Positions 21,691-32,687 of a stretch of DNA of 64,000 bases are shown piece by piece. The notes beneath the pieces were generated by a model. That model was not told where the DNA came from and ran no database searches. It saw only the letters and a program-made list of their open reading frames with translations. Numbering within the stretch: position 1 is the stretch's first letter; each line of letters starts with the position of its first letter. Source of the DNA: Rhipicephalus microplus (lineage: Eukaryota > Arthropoda > Arachnida > Ixodida > Ixodidae); assembly GCF_043290135.1 (NCBI RefSeq), contig NC_134710.1:199119692-199183691 (forward strand). The letters are read 5' to 3'. Both the position numbers and the translations under genes were made by a program.

Positions 21691-23290
21691 GCGCAAGAAT
21701 TCCCATCAATACTAATAATGCTCGCACAATGGTATCCTCAGTGACAGCAAAAGTACTTTCACGGTCATCGTTGCTGTTCTTTTAAAGTTCGAAGAGAAGG
21801 TTGTCGGTTACCAACTCCCCAGTTCTATAATTATCTGTCACTCCGCACTGCCCCGAAAAGTCAATATCAAAAATTACGTCAAGGGTACACCAAAAAATGA
21901 CCATGAATTCGGTGGTGCAAAGTCTGCCACCCAAAATACATTCACATTGTACAATCCGACAGGAGACAATGACTGGCCGCCCACTACAAGAAAAAAAACT
22001 TGCTTTGTTTTCTGCAACGAAACATCACCTTGCGGCCTAGTGCCCTCTTAACTACGCGACTCATTACAGAGACAGGGGCGCTTGTGTCCACCAAAGTCAT
22101 AATAGGTACTCCATCGATACACAGATGCACCTTGTTCCTTTGGATAAAATTTGGAAAAGGTATATATTTTAGAAGCAATAGTGACCTCACCCCCCATTGG
22201 ACGCACTGGATAGATTTTTGGTTGGTGGCGATGGTACGCGAAGCCGCGGCGATGGGAAACGGTGGAGATGGCGTCCGGATGGTGGTGTCAATCTCTGATC
22301 CGAGGCTGCTGAGATGTTTTTGAAGCTCCGATTAGTGGCAAGTTATCCACCGATACTGTGGGGGCTGGTCATTGGTAGCCGGTGGGCCCGTGATTGCGGC
22401 GGTTACCAGCCAAGAGTTTTCCGTGACGAGATAACTGCCAGCGCCCAAGAAAGCGCGCGATTTGACCAGGTACACCGCAGTTGTAACACACAGGGGAAGG
22501 CAGCCGCTGCACAGAAGTCTCATCAAAGTAATCCTACATGTGTGGATACGGAGAATGCGCTATACATTCGGGCTTGGCGTCGTAACTGGTGGGCGCTCTG
22601 TCGTCGACAACGGTGGGTGGAACGAGGGCGTAGTCGGTATTGAGGACTCATGGACGGTAGCGCCATGGCACGTGGCGTTTGCGTATGATATTGGTGATTG
22701 GTGGAGTTCACGGACTGCCATGCTGGAACAGGAGCTGGCATTCAAGAGTCTTGCGCTGAGCAGGCACTCGAGAAACGTGGCGTGGGCGAAGTTAGTTCTT
22801 TTCGTTGGAGTAGCTCATTGCGAACAATTTGGCACATTGCTGACGCAAGGTTTGATGAGCTCACGTCAACAGTTTCTACCGTCACCACTTCGGGCAGAAG
22901 ACCAATTTTAGTCGTTATTCGGCGCATCTTCAATGTTTCCTAGGTCCAGCAATGCTGTATGGCATCGGGCACAGAGAGAGCTCAATTTGTCTTTCCCGAT
23001 GAGGAAGTTGTGAACGTTCTCAGCGATGCACTTCACGAGATGCCCAACATCGCCCTTCTATGACACAGATGGGTTAACTGTGTTGCACAACCTCAAGATT
23101 TTTCCAATATATGGACAAAGTTTCACCCGAAAGTTCAGACCCCTGAGCGATTGTCATCTCAGCACGCTTTTTCTTCGCGGTGGCGTCACCGAAGCAGCTT
23201 TTATGCTCTTGAACATAAATGCTCCACGTCGTTAAGGCTTCCTCGTGATTCTCATAGCAGACGAGCGCTATGTAAGTCAACGAGAACACT
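21690..23290 (-). mobile_element. Ty3/gypsy gag-protease relic
   Basis: Read on the minus strand from the right, broken frames give a Gag capsid (NHEEALTTWSIYVQEHKSCF, GDATAKKKRAEMT), a later Gag segment (MKMRRITTKIGLLPEVVTVE, SSSNLASAMCQIVRNELLQ), a degenerate zinc knuckle (CYNCGVPGQIARFL, with H and the last C lost, near 22450-22500), then a protease with VDTSAPVSVM in place of VDTGAxVSVM (near 22075-22095). Further down, STFAVTEDTIV resembles the protease-RT linker of tick gypsy elements. No RT, integrase or LTRs are seen, so this is the 5' half of an old insertion. Confidence 0.65.
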
Positions 23291-23358
23291 ACATTAGAAA
23301 GACAATCATTTTCGTCCTATTTTTTACTCTTGCTCACTCGTTCATTATGAGTCATCCA

Positions 23359-23500
23359 TAGTGTTAGCGGTAACGCATTACAAGTAATGCCGTTACCGGT
23401 AAAGCGTTACTTTTTTTGGTCATTTAGTAACGTACTCATTACAGTTTCATAACTGTATTGGGTAATGTACTTACGTTACAATTTTAGGTAACACGTGATG
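23359..23500. repeat. GTAAC-rich end resembling a hAT-type transposon terminus
   Basis: The stretch tagtgttagcggtaacgc is followed by repeated GTTAC/GTAAC words. Sequences of the form CAGTGTTG...GTAACGCGTTAC are typical ends of some hAT elements in animals. A similar sequence in opposite orientation lies at 27120-27257. No transposase is recognised, and the flanking 8 bases do not match between the two. Confidence 0.35.
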
Positions 23501-23789
23501 TCACACTACTTGTTAATTTTTCATTTTGTAGGTGCAATTTTCTGACAACTCGCCGAGGTGAATTTTTTGAAAAAGAAAGCGACAGTAGAATATATTGCGA
23601 ATGTAAATTCCTGAAATTCTACAACTTCATGTAGGTAGTTTTAGGACATCGCCACACAAATCTTGATGAAAGCAACTGAATCCACCATGACAAATTGTAC
23701 CAACTTGATTTTCGTCGATTGCAGCAGCTATATTGCTGGCCCCTGCGTCTTTCTGTGCCCAAAAGACAGGCTGCCCGAAGGGAAAGCGC

Positions 23790-24110
23790 ATGAACAGGTT
23801 AACTCGATACCATGTGCTGATTGTCACGTTTCGTACGCGGGGAAAACAAAAGAACTTCTTCAAGAGCCTGTGGCAGCATAAAACCAACGCCTGTAAGTGT
23901 GAGTGACAAAGCAGTACTCTCTATAAGCATGCCGTGGTGAACAAACACCACATCAAGTTGGCCAAGTTCAACATTGTAGACTTCAGCCAAGTTTATGAGC
24001 GGCTTTTCGTGGAATCCCGACCCTTCCCGGAAACAGCCGGTAACTTGCCTGGTATTTAGTTGCACTTCCAATGGAGCGTGCCTAAACGAAATTCTGCACA
24101 TATTGGAGAA
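23790..24110 (+). mobile_element. Penelope-like GIY-YIG endonuclease relic
   Basis: Frames on the + strand give NSIPCADCHVSYAGKTKE, and, after a frame change, LWQHKTNACKCE and VNKHHIKLAKFNIVDFSQVY then ERLFVESRPF and ETAGNLPGI. This follows the Penelope-like pattern 'YxIPCADCxxSYVGxTxxxxxxRLxxHKNxxxK...AxxxHxxxxxHxIxxxxxxIxxx...RxxxExxxI'. The copy has stops and shifts and lacks any RT domain, so only the 3' end survives. The sequence differs from the relic at 200-740, so they are separate subfamilies. Confidence 0.58.
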
Positions 24111-24825
24111 TAGGCGCGACACATTGCCAGAATAAAACCTCTAATAGGAATGCAAAAGAGGTGTGAATCGTGTATTTTTTCTTGTGAAGAAAAAAAAAAG
24201 CTTTATATTTTTTTCTCGCTACCTTGGTTGACTCGGTTTCTCGCTACTCTTTGTATCAACTAAAGTCTATGAGCATCACAGTCACACGAACACTACGGCT
24301 ATCAACACTTAAAACCAGCTACTCACAAGATATAACCACTGTTATTCTCTAAAGCGAAGTTATCGCAAAGCAGGTTTTTTTTGGGGGGGGGGGGAGGGGC
24401 AGCTTTTTTAACTGAAGTGGTGGTTGGACAGACAAGAATGCCATGATGATAACAAACTTGTAGAGGCTAGGGAGGGGGCTAGGCCCAACGTGCCACCGCC
24501 TGGCTACCCATTGTTGCAAACGGGTAGTTGCAGGAGTGATCAACACATATCCGAAAAATTATAATCTACATTTGATAGGTTATTATATATTTTGTGCATT
24601 TAGCACTCAATACCCTGAAAAAGAACTCATTTTTTTAACAACATAATTTGTGGGACAAAACATGTCGAACATATTCAACACAGACAAACTATTTTCTCAC
24701 CAGTCGTTCTCGAAATTTCATATTGGTGTAACACAGAAATATTAAATTTACTATCTTGTGTACGCAATATATGCACAATGAAGAGTGAATGTTCATTGTT
24801 TTGAAAGTTTTAAAGTGAACATTAT
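24111..24825. other. Anonymous AT-rich DNA
   Basis: No gene is seen. A G-run with one interruption lies near 24383-24400. Confidence 0.5.
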
Positions 24826-24836
24826 CATTTTAAGAA

Positions 24837-25076
24837 GCCCCGCCGCGGTGGTCTAGTGGCGAAGGTACTCGGCTGCTGACCCGCAGGTCGCGGGATCAAA
24901 TCCCGGCTGCGGCGGCTGCATTTCCGACGGAGGCGGAAATGTTGTAGGCCCGTGTGCTCAGATTTGGGCGCACGTTAAAGAACCCCAGGTGGTCAAAATT
25001 TCCGGAGCCCTCCACTACGGCGTCTTTTATAATCATATGGTGGTTTTGGGACGTTAAACCCCACAAATCAATCAAC
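24837..25076 (+). mobile_element. Full-length tRNA-derived SINE (Ruka-like), copy 1
   Basis: The 5' part is tRNA-like: GCCGCGGTGGTCTAGTGGCG (A-box region) and GGTCGCGGGATCAAATCCCG (B-box region, one base off GGTTCGAATCC). The body contains TTTCCGGAGCCCTCCACTAC and ends in AATCAATCAA. It is flanked by an 11-base duplication, CATTTTAAGAA (24826-24836 and 25077-25087). This matches my memory of the Ruka SINE from Rhipicephalus ticks. RNA polymerase III makes the RNA, and a LINE supplies the machinery. Confidence 0.88.
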
Positions 25077-25238
25077 CATTTTAAGAAAAATGTCCTAATA
25101 TCATTGATTTTATTATACTTGATACAAGATAGTTGCTGCAAAGTTGATAAGACTTATCAAACTTGTTTTTGAAGCAAGTTTAACTTCTTTTTCTCGGCAA
25201 CAGCAGCTAGGTTTTTGGTTTTTGTACTCCAGAACCGT

Positions 25239-25350
25239 GGTAAATAGCATTGGAGAGATTGTGTCCCCCTGCCTTACACCCTTCTTGAACAGAATACCAA
25301 TCAAGAAGGGTGCAAGGCAGGGGTACAAAATCTCCCCAATGCTATTTACC
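25239..25350. repeat. 50-bp inverted repeat at the 5' end of the RTE LINE
   Basis: Bases 25239-25288 and 25301-25350 are reverse complements at 46 of 50 positions, with a 12-base loop. The right arm encodes the RT segment KKGARQGYKISPMLF on +; the left arm encodes KKGVRQGDTISPMLF on the minus strand. Both arms therefore come from the same part of the LINE in opposite orientation. Confidence 0.85.
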
Positions 25351-26384
25351 GCATGCTCACAGGAGGTTTTCAGAAGCCTAGAATGGGAACAGTTAGGGAT
25401 AAGAGTTAATAGAGAGTACCTTCGTAACCTGCGCTTCGTCGATGACATTGCATTGCTGAGTAATTCAGGGGACAAATTGCAACTCATGATTACGGAGTTA
25501 AACAAGGAGAGCAGAAAGGTGGGTCTTAAAATTAATCTGCAGAAAACGAAAGTAATGTACAATAGCCTCGGAAAAGAGCAGCGCTTCGAGATATTGAATA
25601 GTCCCCTTCAAACTGAGGGGTAATTCTAGACGCCTAAAGCACCAGAGGAAAAAGTAACCACAGAGAAAGAGCGTCTTTCTCTGCGATTATTTCTTCCAGT
25701 GGTGGTTTAAGCGTCTAGAATTACCCCTCAGTATGACGAACCAACTAACCCAACAACAAGTACTTCTAAGTGCACTTCAAGTTGTAAAAGACTACGTCTA
25801 CTTAGGGCAGGTAATAACCACGGAGCCAAACCACGAGATTGAAGTAACTGGAAGAATAAGAATGAGGTGGAGCACAATTGGCAAGCACTCTCAAATTATG
25901 ACAGGTAGATTGCCACCATCCTTCAAGAGGAAGGTATATAACAGCTGTTTATTGCCGGTACTTAGCTACGGAGCAGAAACCTGGAGACTTACAAAGAGGG
26001 TTCAGCCTAAATTGAGGACGACGCAGCGAGCAATGGAAAGAAAATTGGTAGGTGTAACCTTAAGAGACAATAAGAGAGCAGAGTGGATTAGAGAACAAAC
26101 AGGAATTAAGGATATCATAGCTGAGATCAAGAAAAAGAAATGGACATGGGCCGGGCTTGTAGCACGTAGACAGGATAACCGCTGGTCATTCAGGATAATG
26201 AACTGGATTCCTAGAGATGGCAAGCGGGTTAGGGGGAGACAGAAGATTAGGTGGGCAGATGAGACCAAGAAGTTTGCGGGTATAAACTGCCAGCAGCAAT
26301 CACAGGACTGGGTTAACCGGTGGAATATGGGAGAGGCTTTTGTCCTGCAGTAGACGTAGTCTGGCTGATGATGATGATGACACC
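25289..26384 (+). mobile_element. RTE-type LINE, 5'-truncated, reverse transcriptase 3' half
   Basis: The first frame (to 25623) carries RT motifs IKKGARQGYKISPMLFTACS, LRNLRFVDDIALLSNS and VGLKINLQKTKVMYN. The catalytic box is FVDDI where FADDI is usual. After an interruption, a second frame (25733-26353) gives VVKDYVYLGQVIT, LLPVLSYGAETWRLTKR and QRAMERKLVGV, then a region ending DWVNRWNMGEAFVLQ. This is the usual C-terminal part of RTE/BovB-clade LINEs. The element ends in a TGATGATGATGATGA repeat (26366-26380), typical of RTE 3' ends. The endonuclease and N-terminal RT are missing. Confidence 0.8.
25612..25732. mobile_element. 121-bp near-palindromic insertion (MITE-like) within the RTE LINE
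   Basis: The segment begins ACTGAGGGGTAATTCTAGAC and ends with the reverse complement. The two halves pair along almost their full length (for example accacagagaaaga on the left with tctttctctgcgat on the right). It interrupts the RTE protein between FEILNS and VVKDYVYLG. No clean target duplication is seen at the ends, so the exact borders are uncertain. No protein is encoded. Confidence 0.65.
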
Positions 26385-27119
26385 AGAGCCAGCAAGGCTG
26401 TTCTTGAACACATCCGCATGAACGCTCGCAATTTTTGCAGTAGTTAAACAGGCTAAAGAGAACGAGGAATGTTTATGCACAAATAATTTTTTCCATGGCT
26501 AAGCCATGAAGCGCTTCTTCAGCACGTCGTCAGAGTAGCTCCTTTCCGTGTAGGTTTTTCGCGCATGCGTGCTGGCGTTGATGAGGCACGTGCCATACAT
26601 TTTAGTGGCCCAAATACAGGAGTTGACCAAGCAACATCTGATGTCAAAAACGTGCCAATGTCCTCCTCACCTTAAAAAAAGAAATTAACATGCACTTGGT
26701 GGGCAAGTTCAGAGCCCAAAGGTCACCAATTTCGATTTCGACAATTTCACTAGCTATTTCGACTCAGAAAAAACCGATTAGTGCAATTTTTTTTTATTTC
26801 AGTGAACCTTTCCTTGTAGCTAGCATGAATAATTGAATCTAATATTATGTATAATGTCGCATGGAGAAAAATGGCTTCACTATGTGCCACAGTCACAATG
26901 CATCACATGTAACAAACAGCTTTAAGCCACTGTAACAATGCTAAAGTCTACTACACTTGTACAAACAATCGTCGTGTAAAGAATACATTGAATATCATTT
27001 TTCTTGGTTAAAAGTTTATGTGAAACATAAATTTTAGGTATGAAATATACTATTGTTATTTCCTCTCACAAAGACACAATCATTAAAGTTTATATTGAGT
27101 TGTAATGGCCGATGTAACC
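26385..27119. other. Anonymous AT-rich DNA
   Basis: I see nothing supportable here. Confidence 0.5.
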
Positions 27120-27257
27120 TCTATCACTTTTTTCAATAACGGTGACGGTAATTCGTTACCTTTTTTGTAGGTAGCACAGGGCGGTAACGCGTTCCTTTTT
27201 GTTATAGTAACGAGTAACTTATTTAGTTACTTGCTTGCGGTAACAGATACAACACTG
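27120..27257. repeat. GTAAC-rich segment, possible opposite hAT-type end
   Basis: Contains ggtaacgcgttcc, gtaacgagtaac and gcggtaacagatacaacactg. The reverse complement starts CAGTGTTGTATCTGTTACCG, comparable to the end at 23359. The pairing with that end is speculative. Confidence 0.32.
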
Positions 27258-27299
27258 TTTAATAATATGTCTGGCTTGTGATGACATGGATAACGCGAA

Positions 27300-27880
27300 A
27301 ATCTCGCAGTGTATGTCGTAAACCCTTTCCCCCACACACGTACGGCACATACCCGAATACGATGTGCCACGGTATTGTGGTATGCGTCACACGCTATTCA
27401 CAGTATCATATCTACCCAGGAAGTACGAAAAATGACACTGGTAGTTTAAGTGTAAGAGCGTTAAAAAAAATTGACATAGGCAGCGTAGACTTCACGAATG
27501 CAAAGAACAATTTAAGGGCCCTAACAGGGATAGAACCCAAGCATTATTCGTGGCGGTCAAGTATTCTACCAGAGAGCCACGCTATATCTCTAAACCACTC
27601 TATAGAGAAACATCTTAGGGTGGCGTCATGTTGGTGAAACGTCAATTGTTTTTTTAAGGTCTGGCTATATAGATTTATAAATATTGCATAAGTACTCCTG
27701 TGTGCTGACGTCAATCGGGTTAATGTCAAATGTATACTGAAGTGCCGTCCAATGAAGTTTGTCTATGTGCCACTATCCAGGGCTATTATTCTCGCGAGCG
27801 CAAGGGCTACATATCAGCTTACCGCTTTGACATTAGTAATACTAATGTTGTAGTTGGCATCGTCACGCAAACTGAAATGC
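27300..27880 (-). repeat. Dispersed repeat with tRNA-like sequence (SINE-related)
   Basis: On the minus strand around 27530-27600, a tRNA-like stretch reads GTGGCTCTCTGGTAGAATAC (A-box region) and later GGGTTCTATCCC (B-box region). No intact cloverleaf can be formed, so this is the tRNA-derived part of a SINE or repeat. The 3' extent is a guess. Confidence 0.4.
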
Positions 27881-28259
27881 AACAAAATAAAAACAGGTTG
27901 CATAATAAATAGTATAAAGTAAAACGGTAAATAAAAAAAATATGAAGTAAGCGTCCCCTGTCTCATATGGCGAAAAACAATCTGGCTCGTTTTCCGGGGG
28001 AGGGGGGAAGCAGCAGTTGCTCAGTTTCGGACGGAAATTCAAGGTAGTGGCGGAACATTAAAAATGGGGCAGCCATATATGTAAATACATGCTTTATTTA
28101 TTTACTACTTTTTCTATTATCATTGTCAAACTCGGCAAACTACTACTTAGAGACAGATGGAAAAAAGTTAGAGACCCCACGTAGAGGGAAAATCGGTGAT
28201 ATGCGAAGCGCCAATGAGGAATGTTTATATATCACTTTAAAATCAGCACAACGTTACGA

Positions 28260-28582
28260 AGTGGACGTAACTTATGTAGTACATGACTTCTATGTCATGG
28301 TTATCATGTTTAGACGTGTCATTTATCTTCATCGTCTATCCGCGTCAAGTGATACCAAATTTGGCATATGTGGAGCTTACGAAATGGCCACAAGCACGTC
28401 ATGAGCGTAGCATGTAGTCATTCTCTACATGACACGCATATACATTATCATATTTGGACATGTCATTTACCTTCGTCGTTCATTCAGGTCCTGTAATACC
28501 AAATTCGGTACATCAGGAGCTTGCGAAACAGCTGCGAGCACGCTATGAGCGTAGCATGTAGTTATGTTTTACATGACATGCA
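28260..28582. repeat. Satellite-like tandem repeat (about 148 bp), left part
   Basis: The phrase gtcatttatcttcatcgtct...accaaatttggcatat recurs 148 bases later as gtcatttaccttcgtcgttc...accaaattcggtacat. Between them lie variants of 'atgagcgtagcatgtagt' and 'acatgacatgcat'. The array is interrupted by an LTR retrotransposon and resumes at 32810 with the same phrases. Confidence 0.7.
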
Positions 28583-28704
28583 TGTAACGACACTGAGAAT
28601 CACAGAGTTGACATGGTTGCCATTCTTGTTTATTTCAGTTCCTCTTCTTCCTCCATCTCCAAGGACTGCACCCTTGTCTCTCCTTTTCCGACTTCCTCCT
28701 TACA
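28583..28704 (-). repeat. 3' LTR of the satellite-borne Ty3/gypsy element
   Basis: 122 bases, with TG...CA ends in either orientation (+ strand TGTAACGACAC...TTACA). It matches 32688-32809 with about 16 differences. ATGCA lies on its outer side (28578-28582). The internal side reads CAGGGGGAG on the minus strand, a short polypurine tract. Confidence 0.85.
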
Positions 28705-29239
28705 CTCCCCCTGTTTGTTTTTTCACCGTTCCTGGAGTGATAGCGAAGAACGTTGCTTGTAGCGGCGAATTGAAGTGGTCCGTCATTAAGCTGATCTATG
28801 GTCTTCAGCACACCTTGCTGCACCGATATTTTTACAACTCTAAAAGGCCAAAAATCCTTGTGTCCATACTCGGCAGACCCTTCCAAACAAGCACCAGATC
28901 GTTTAGTGAAATATCCAGCCTGTGTCCTGGGTGTCGCTTGTCGAATTGGATCTTAATCGCACTTCGGTACCTGCTTCATTCCTTGCTAGTTTTGCATTGT
29001 TCAAAAAATTGCAGTTAGTCGTCGATTCCAAGTTCTCTGTTGGCTTGCAAAATTGGGACTTCGCCGAGAGCACCAAAGTGTGGGCTGCAGCCAAAGCTCG
29101 CAGTGTGTGTCCAATTGTGGTATGCAACAGCCGCTTCTAGACTGCATTTCTACCCGCCTTTAAACGTTGAGTACACGGAGATGAATGTCTTTATGTCACG
29201 GATGACCCTTTCAGCCATTCTATTGGCCTGGACGTGAAA

Positions 29240-29710
29240 AAGAGCGTGACGACGTAGCGTAACAGACGACTGTCTGCCCACTTTTGCAACTTCTTACTCA
29301 AGGATGCTGGTCAATTGCCCAATATGAAAACTGTGAGCTGCGAAAATATCGCTTGGTCAAGCACTGCTATGACGCTGTTTGCATCTTCTCGTCCGGAACG
29401 CGCTGCTACCATTTTCGTGCAGTGATCTACGGCGATCAGAAAAGACTGTGTCTTGTGAACTCCAGCACTCCTCTTTTTTCGATTCCGCAAAATACACCAG
29501 CACAACTTCAAAAGGTTTCTCTGAGTGGTTTGACAAGACAAGCTCACCGGGTCGAGGCCGGTATTTGGCTTTGTTCAACTGACACAAGTGGTATGACTTG
29601 ACGTTTTCTTCGATCTCTGTTTTCACGTTTTTCCATGTGAAACGTCTGAAAATTTTGTTATAGGTCCGCCCGCCAAAAACCATCATGACCACCTGATCCC
29701 GGACTGTCAT
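29240..29710 (-). pseudogene. pol: Gypsy integrase N-terminal region (zinc finger)
   Basis: The minus strand gives FGGRTYNKIFRRFTWKNVKT, then EENVKSYHLCQLNKAKYRPR, the H2C2 finger region with its final C-x2-C as YHLC (one cysteine replaced), then PGELVLSNHSEKPFEVVLVYF before the catalytic core. DGG and DRGT-like boxes are not recoverable, so the catalytic core is lost or unreadable. Confidence 0.65.
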
Positions 29711-30020
29711 GGTAGAACTGAAGAACTTTTTGAATCAGTCTCTCTTGAACAGTGAACTTGCCATCCTTCAACTGAAGACTTTGTCAGCTTTTACATATTC
29801 TTGTTAAGTTTACGCTTTCATGTGGCACCTCAATTGCTAATTGAGACAAGGCATCGGCGTCTGTAAGATGGCCACTTGTCCGATGGAAGACATCACAGTT
29901 GTACTGCGGATGTTGATTGACACATCAAGCCAATTTTCCTCTCGGCTCTGACATTTTCAAAAGGAGTGTTACTGCTTGATGATCTGTGTACAATGCAAAC
30001 TTTCTTCCGTTGATGTATGA

Positions 30021-30206
30021 TCAAAAGTAGCGGACCGCCATCAACAGGACAAGAGCCTCCTTCTCAGTTGTCGAATAATTCTGCTGAGTTCGGTTGAAGG
30101 TATAGCAGTAATATTCTACAACCCTCAGCTGCTGAGCAGGAGGTGAATGGACATCTGATTGGTACAGAACAGCCCCTGTACTTTGATTTGAAGTGTCCAT
30201 GTTCAT
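30021..30206 (-). pseudogene. pol: Gypsy RNase H fragment
   Basis: The minus frame starts MNMDTSNQSTGAVLYQ (usual pattern DASxxGxGAVLxQ) and continues VEYYCYTFNRTQQNYSTTEK then EALVLLMAVRYF, the second RNase H box. Surrounding sequence is out of frame. Confidence 0.7.
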
Positions 30207-30346
30207 GTCAAAAGGTAAGCTGTCGTCTAGTTAGGTAAGCTTAGGGTCCGATAAAATGCGTTGTAAAAGTTCCTGGTAAGCCCTTTCACATTACTTGGTC
30301 CATACAAAAGGCACTTATTTCTTTGTGAGCTCGGTCAAGCACTTCG

Positions 30347-30922
30347 TCACCTTGGAGAAATCTTTGATAAAACCCCTGAAGTGGCCCGCGAGTCCCACAA
30401 AAACTCAGAGTTAGTGAATGGCATGCGGCTTCGTAAGTGTCGTGATTCATTAAACGGACTCCTGTTTAGTACCCTTAGTAGTTTCGTCAAACACTCTTCG
30501 AAGGAAAACGACTTTTGAATTGAAGAATTCATCCTTCTTCTCAATATTCTTCAAGTACGCGTCCCTAAGGGCTTGTAGCACTTTTCCAAGGGGTTCAGAG
30601 TGCTCTTCTACTGACCGTGAGTACACAAAAATGTCGTCAATATAAACGTTACAGAAGATACCCAAGTATGGCTTCAAAACACTGTTCATCATCTTATGAA
30701 ACCAAGTTGGCGCATTTTCCCAGCCAAATAAAAGTCTGTTGTACTCATACACGTCAAACAGTGTAATGAACGCGGAGAACCTCTTTGTTTCTCCTTGCAG
30801 GGACACTTCCGGAATCCTTTGCGAAGGTTGAGATGAAAGAAAACATTGCAGCCTTCTGTTTCAATAATGATGTCGTCAATGTGCAGCATTGTAAAAGGGA
30901 AAAGGTCCGTTTGTTTCTTCAT
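30347..30922 (-). pseudogene. pol: Gypsy reverse transcriptase fragment
   Basis: Minus frames give VYEYNRLLFGWENAPTWFHK and CNVYIDDIFVYSRSVEEHSE, the RT palm with an intact YIDD box, followed by the thumb region. Upstream, IIETEGCNVFFHLNLRKGF corresponds to 'xSxLDLxxGY'. At least one frame change separates the two pieces. Confidence 0.75.
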
Positions 30923-31360
30923 CTGCCTGTATTTGATGTAGAGACAAAATGTTCCGTCTTCTTTAGGTGCGATGGTTATAGGCGAAGCAAAAGGAGACGT
31001 AGAAGACTATATAACGCCTGCGTCAAGCATTCTCTGTAGCTCTCCCTACAGCCAAAGCTTCTTTTTTGTCGAAGTGTTATATGCCTCCCGCTTCACCACT
31101 TTTGTCTCTCGCAGCTCGAATGGAACTTCAAACTTGGAGGTCGCTTTTGGATATCCGCCTATGCAAAGCAATTCAGGATACATGCGAACGACATCTTCTG
31201 CGGCAGTGGGCTTACGGGGATGATCGCCGACGGCTGTGAAGGTGGCCAGCTGACGGTCATCTTTAGTGGTATCTTACCCATCCCAATAGACATTCAAGCG
31301 TAGTTCTTGCATGCATAGACGAGACAGGAGAAGCTCATAGTTCACCCCGTAAAGGACAAT

Positions 31361-31543
31361 TCATTTTACCATGTCGCTTTTGCCTTGACACGTAATAAGA
31401 ATGTGTACCCATTCATCTTGCACTTGTTTCTTTCCATGAACTCGAGAACGATGACAGGACAATTCTTTCTTACAGTAAACTCGGGAATGACGCTCTTTGT
31501 TGACTACAGTAATAGATGCTCTACTGTCAACGAGAGCTTTCAC
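31361..31543 (-). pseudogene. Gypsy protease fragment
   Basis: The minus frame begins MKALVDSRASITVVNKE, where an aspartic protease has VDTGAS-I-xVV. T to S and G to R changes destroy the active-site loop. Confidence 0.6.
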
Positions 31544-31743
31544 GCCTTTTCAATTAACTTGCATAGACACGTACACCAGCTTGCCGTGGTCAATAAGAAA
31601 AATTCTTTCTTGTAATTGAGAAAAGATATCGTCAGACGTTTTTTTTGATTATTGCACGCTTCCTTTCCTGTCTCGTGTTGTATATCACAGATGAATCTGG
31701 TTTGATATTTCGCGTATCCCTCCATCCAGAAGCTGGAAGCGTT

Positions 31744-32400
31744 TCAGGTGTGCTCACTGCAGTCGCCGTAGAATGCGGCTGTCAGACCAACAGCTTCATC
31801 ACCTGTGGTAGCTCGAGCATTTGAGGTCTTCAATGATGAAGACTGGTGCTGCATGCATTTAGGAAATCCCAACACTATCAGACATAGAAGTGATAAGTCA
31901 GAGAGAGGAGGATCTACTGCATGCAATAGCCTCCATTTCTTAAAAAAATAGTTGACAACCAAACCTGAATAGTACATCAAAGCTAATGCACGTTCCCAAC
32001 TTTGAAACCTGTTTTCAGAGAAAGTTGGCAAAAAATATTGCCTCAAATCTGCCCATGTATGTTCGGCCTTTGCTGTTGCTTGTATCTCGTGCGACATCTT
32101 CGCAACGCCTCCTAGGTATAACGGCATGTTCATTACTTTATCACGATTTTCTTGCCAACAATTTCGGTCGCACGCATATTCTTAAAAGTCAAGCCAGGCC
32201 TCGGCACTCATTGATGATGATCCATCGTAGACCTCTGGCTTAAATATTTGCCTTGGTGTCTTTCGGTATTGGCCAGTGCATGTTCGCGTTATAAGCTCCA
32301 ACAAATGTGGTTGCCGAATTGTGTTTTCTTCCTGCAGCTTGTTTACAGCTTCAAAAATATCATTACTTCTTAAAACACTTTTTGTGTCAGTGAAAGCCAT
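31744..32400 (-). pseudogene. Gypsy gag fragment
   Basis: Two minus frames carry PRQIFKPEVYDGSSSMSAEA then WLDF, and AEHTWADLRQYFLPTFSENR, followed by a serine/leucine-rich end. These match Gag capsid segments 'PxxFxGxxxxxAxxWLxxF' and 'TWxxLxxxFxxxF'. The zinc knuckle is not visible. Confidence 0.6.
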
Positions 32401-32687
32401 ATCCGCTTTCGCAGGTCTAGCTTCCTGAGAGCTGTCTTCACTATGCCACTTTGGAGTACGCGCGGTTGCCGCTTCAAGTTAGTGATCACTCATTTTTCGC
32501 ACGGTGGCACTGAACACTAAAACCTCGCGCTTACAGGTCGTACTTCCACCATAGACACACCATACAACGCTCACCGTCTTGACATCATTCTCACGGCTCG
32601 CAGCGATGTAGACGCATTGTCCTCCGGGAGTTCTGGCTGCGAAGGGGCGTACGTAGCACAGGATCCTGTCGACGGCTGCACCAAGTT

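Noticed and set aside
25144..25290. Start of the RTE reading frame as true protein
   Set aside because: Residues before the RT motif come from the inverted arm and unrelated flank, so the LINE is taken to start after the hairpin loop.
23359..27257. Confident hAT transposon
   Set aside because: Flanking duplications do not match and no transposase frame is present; kept only as a low-confidence finding.
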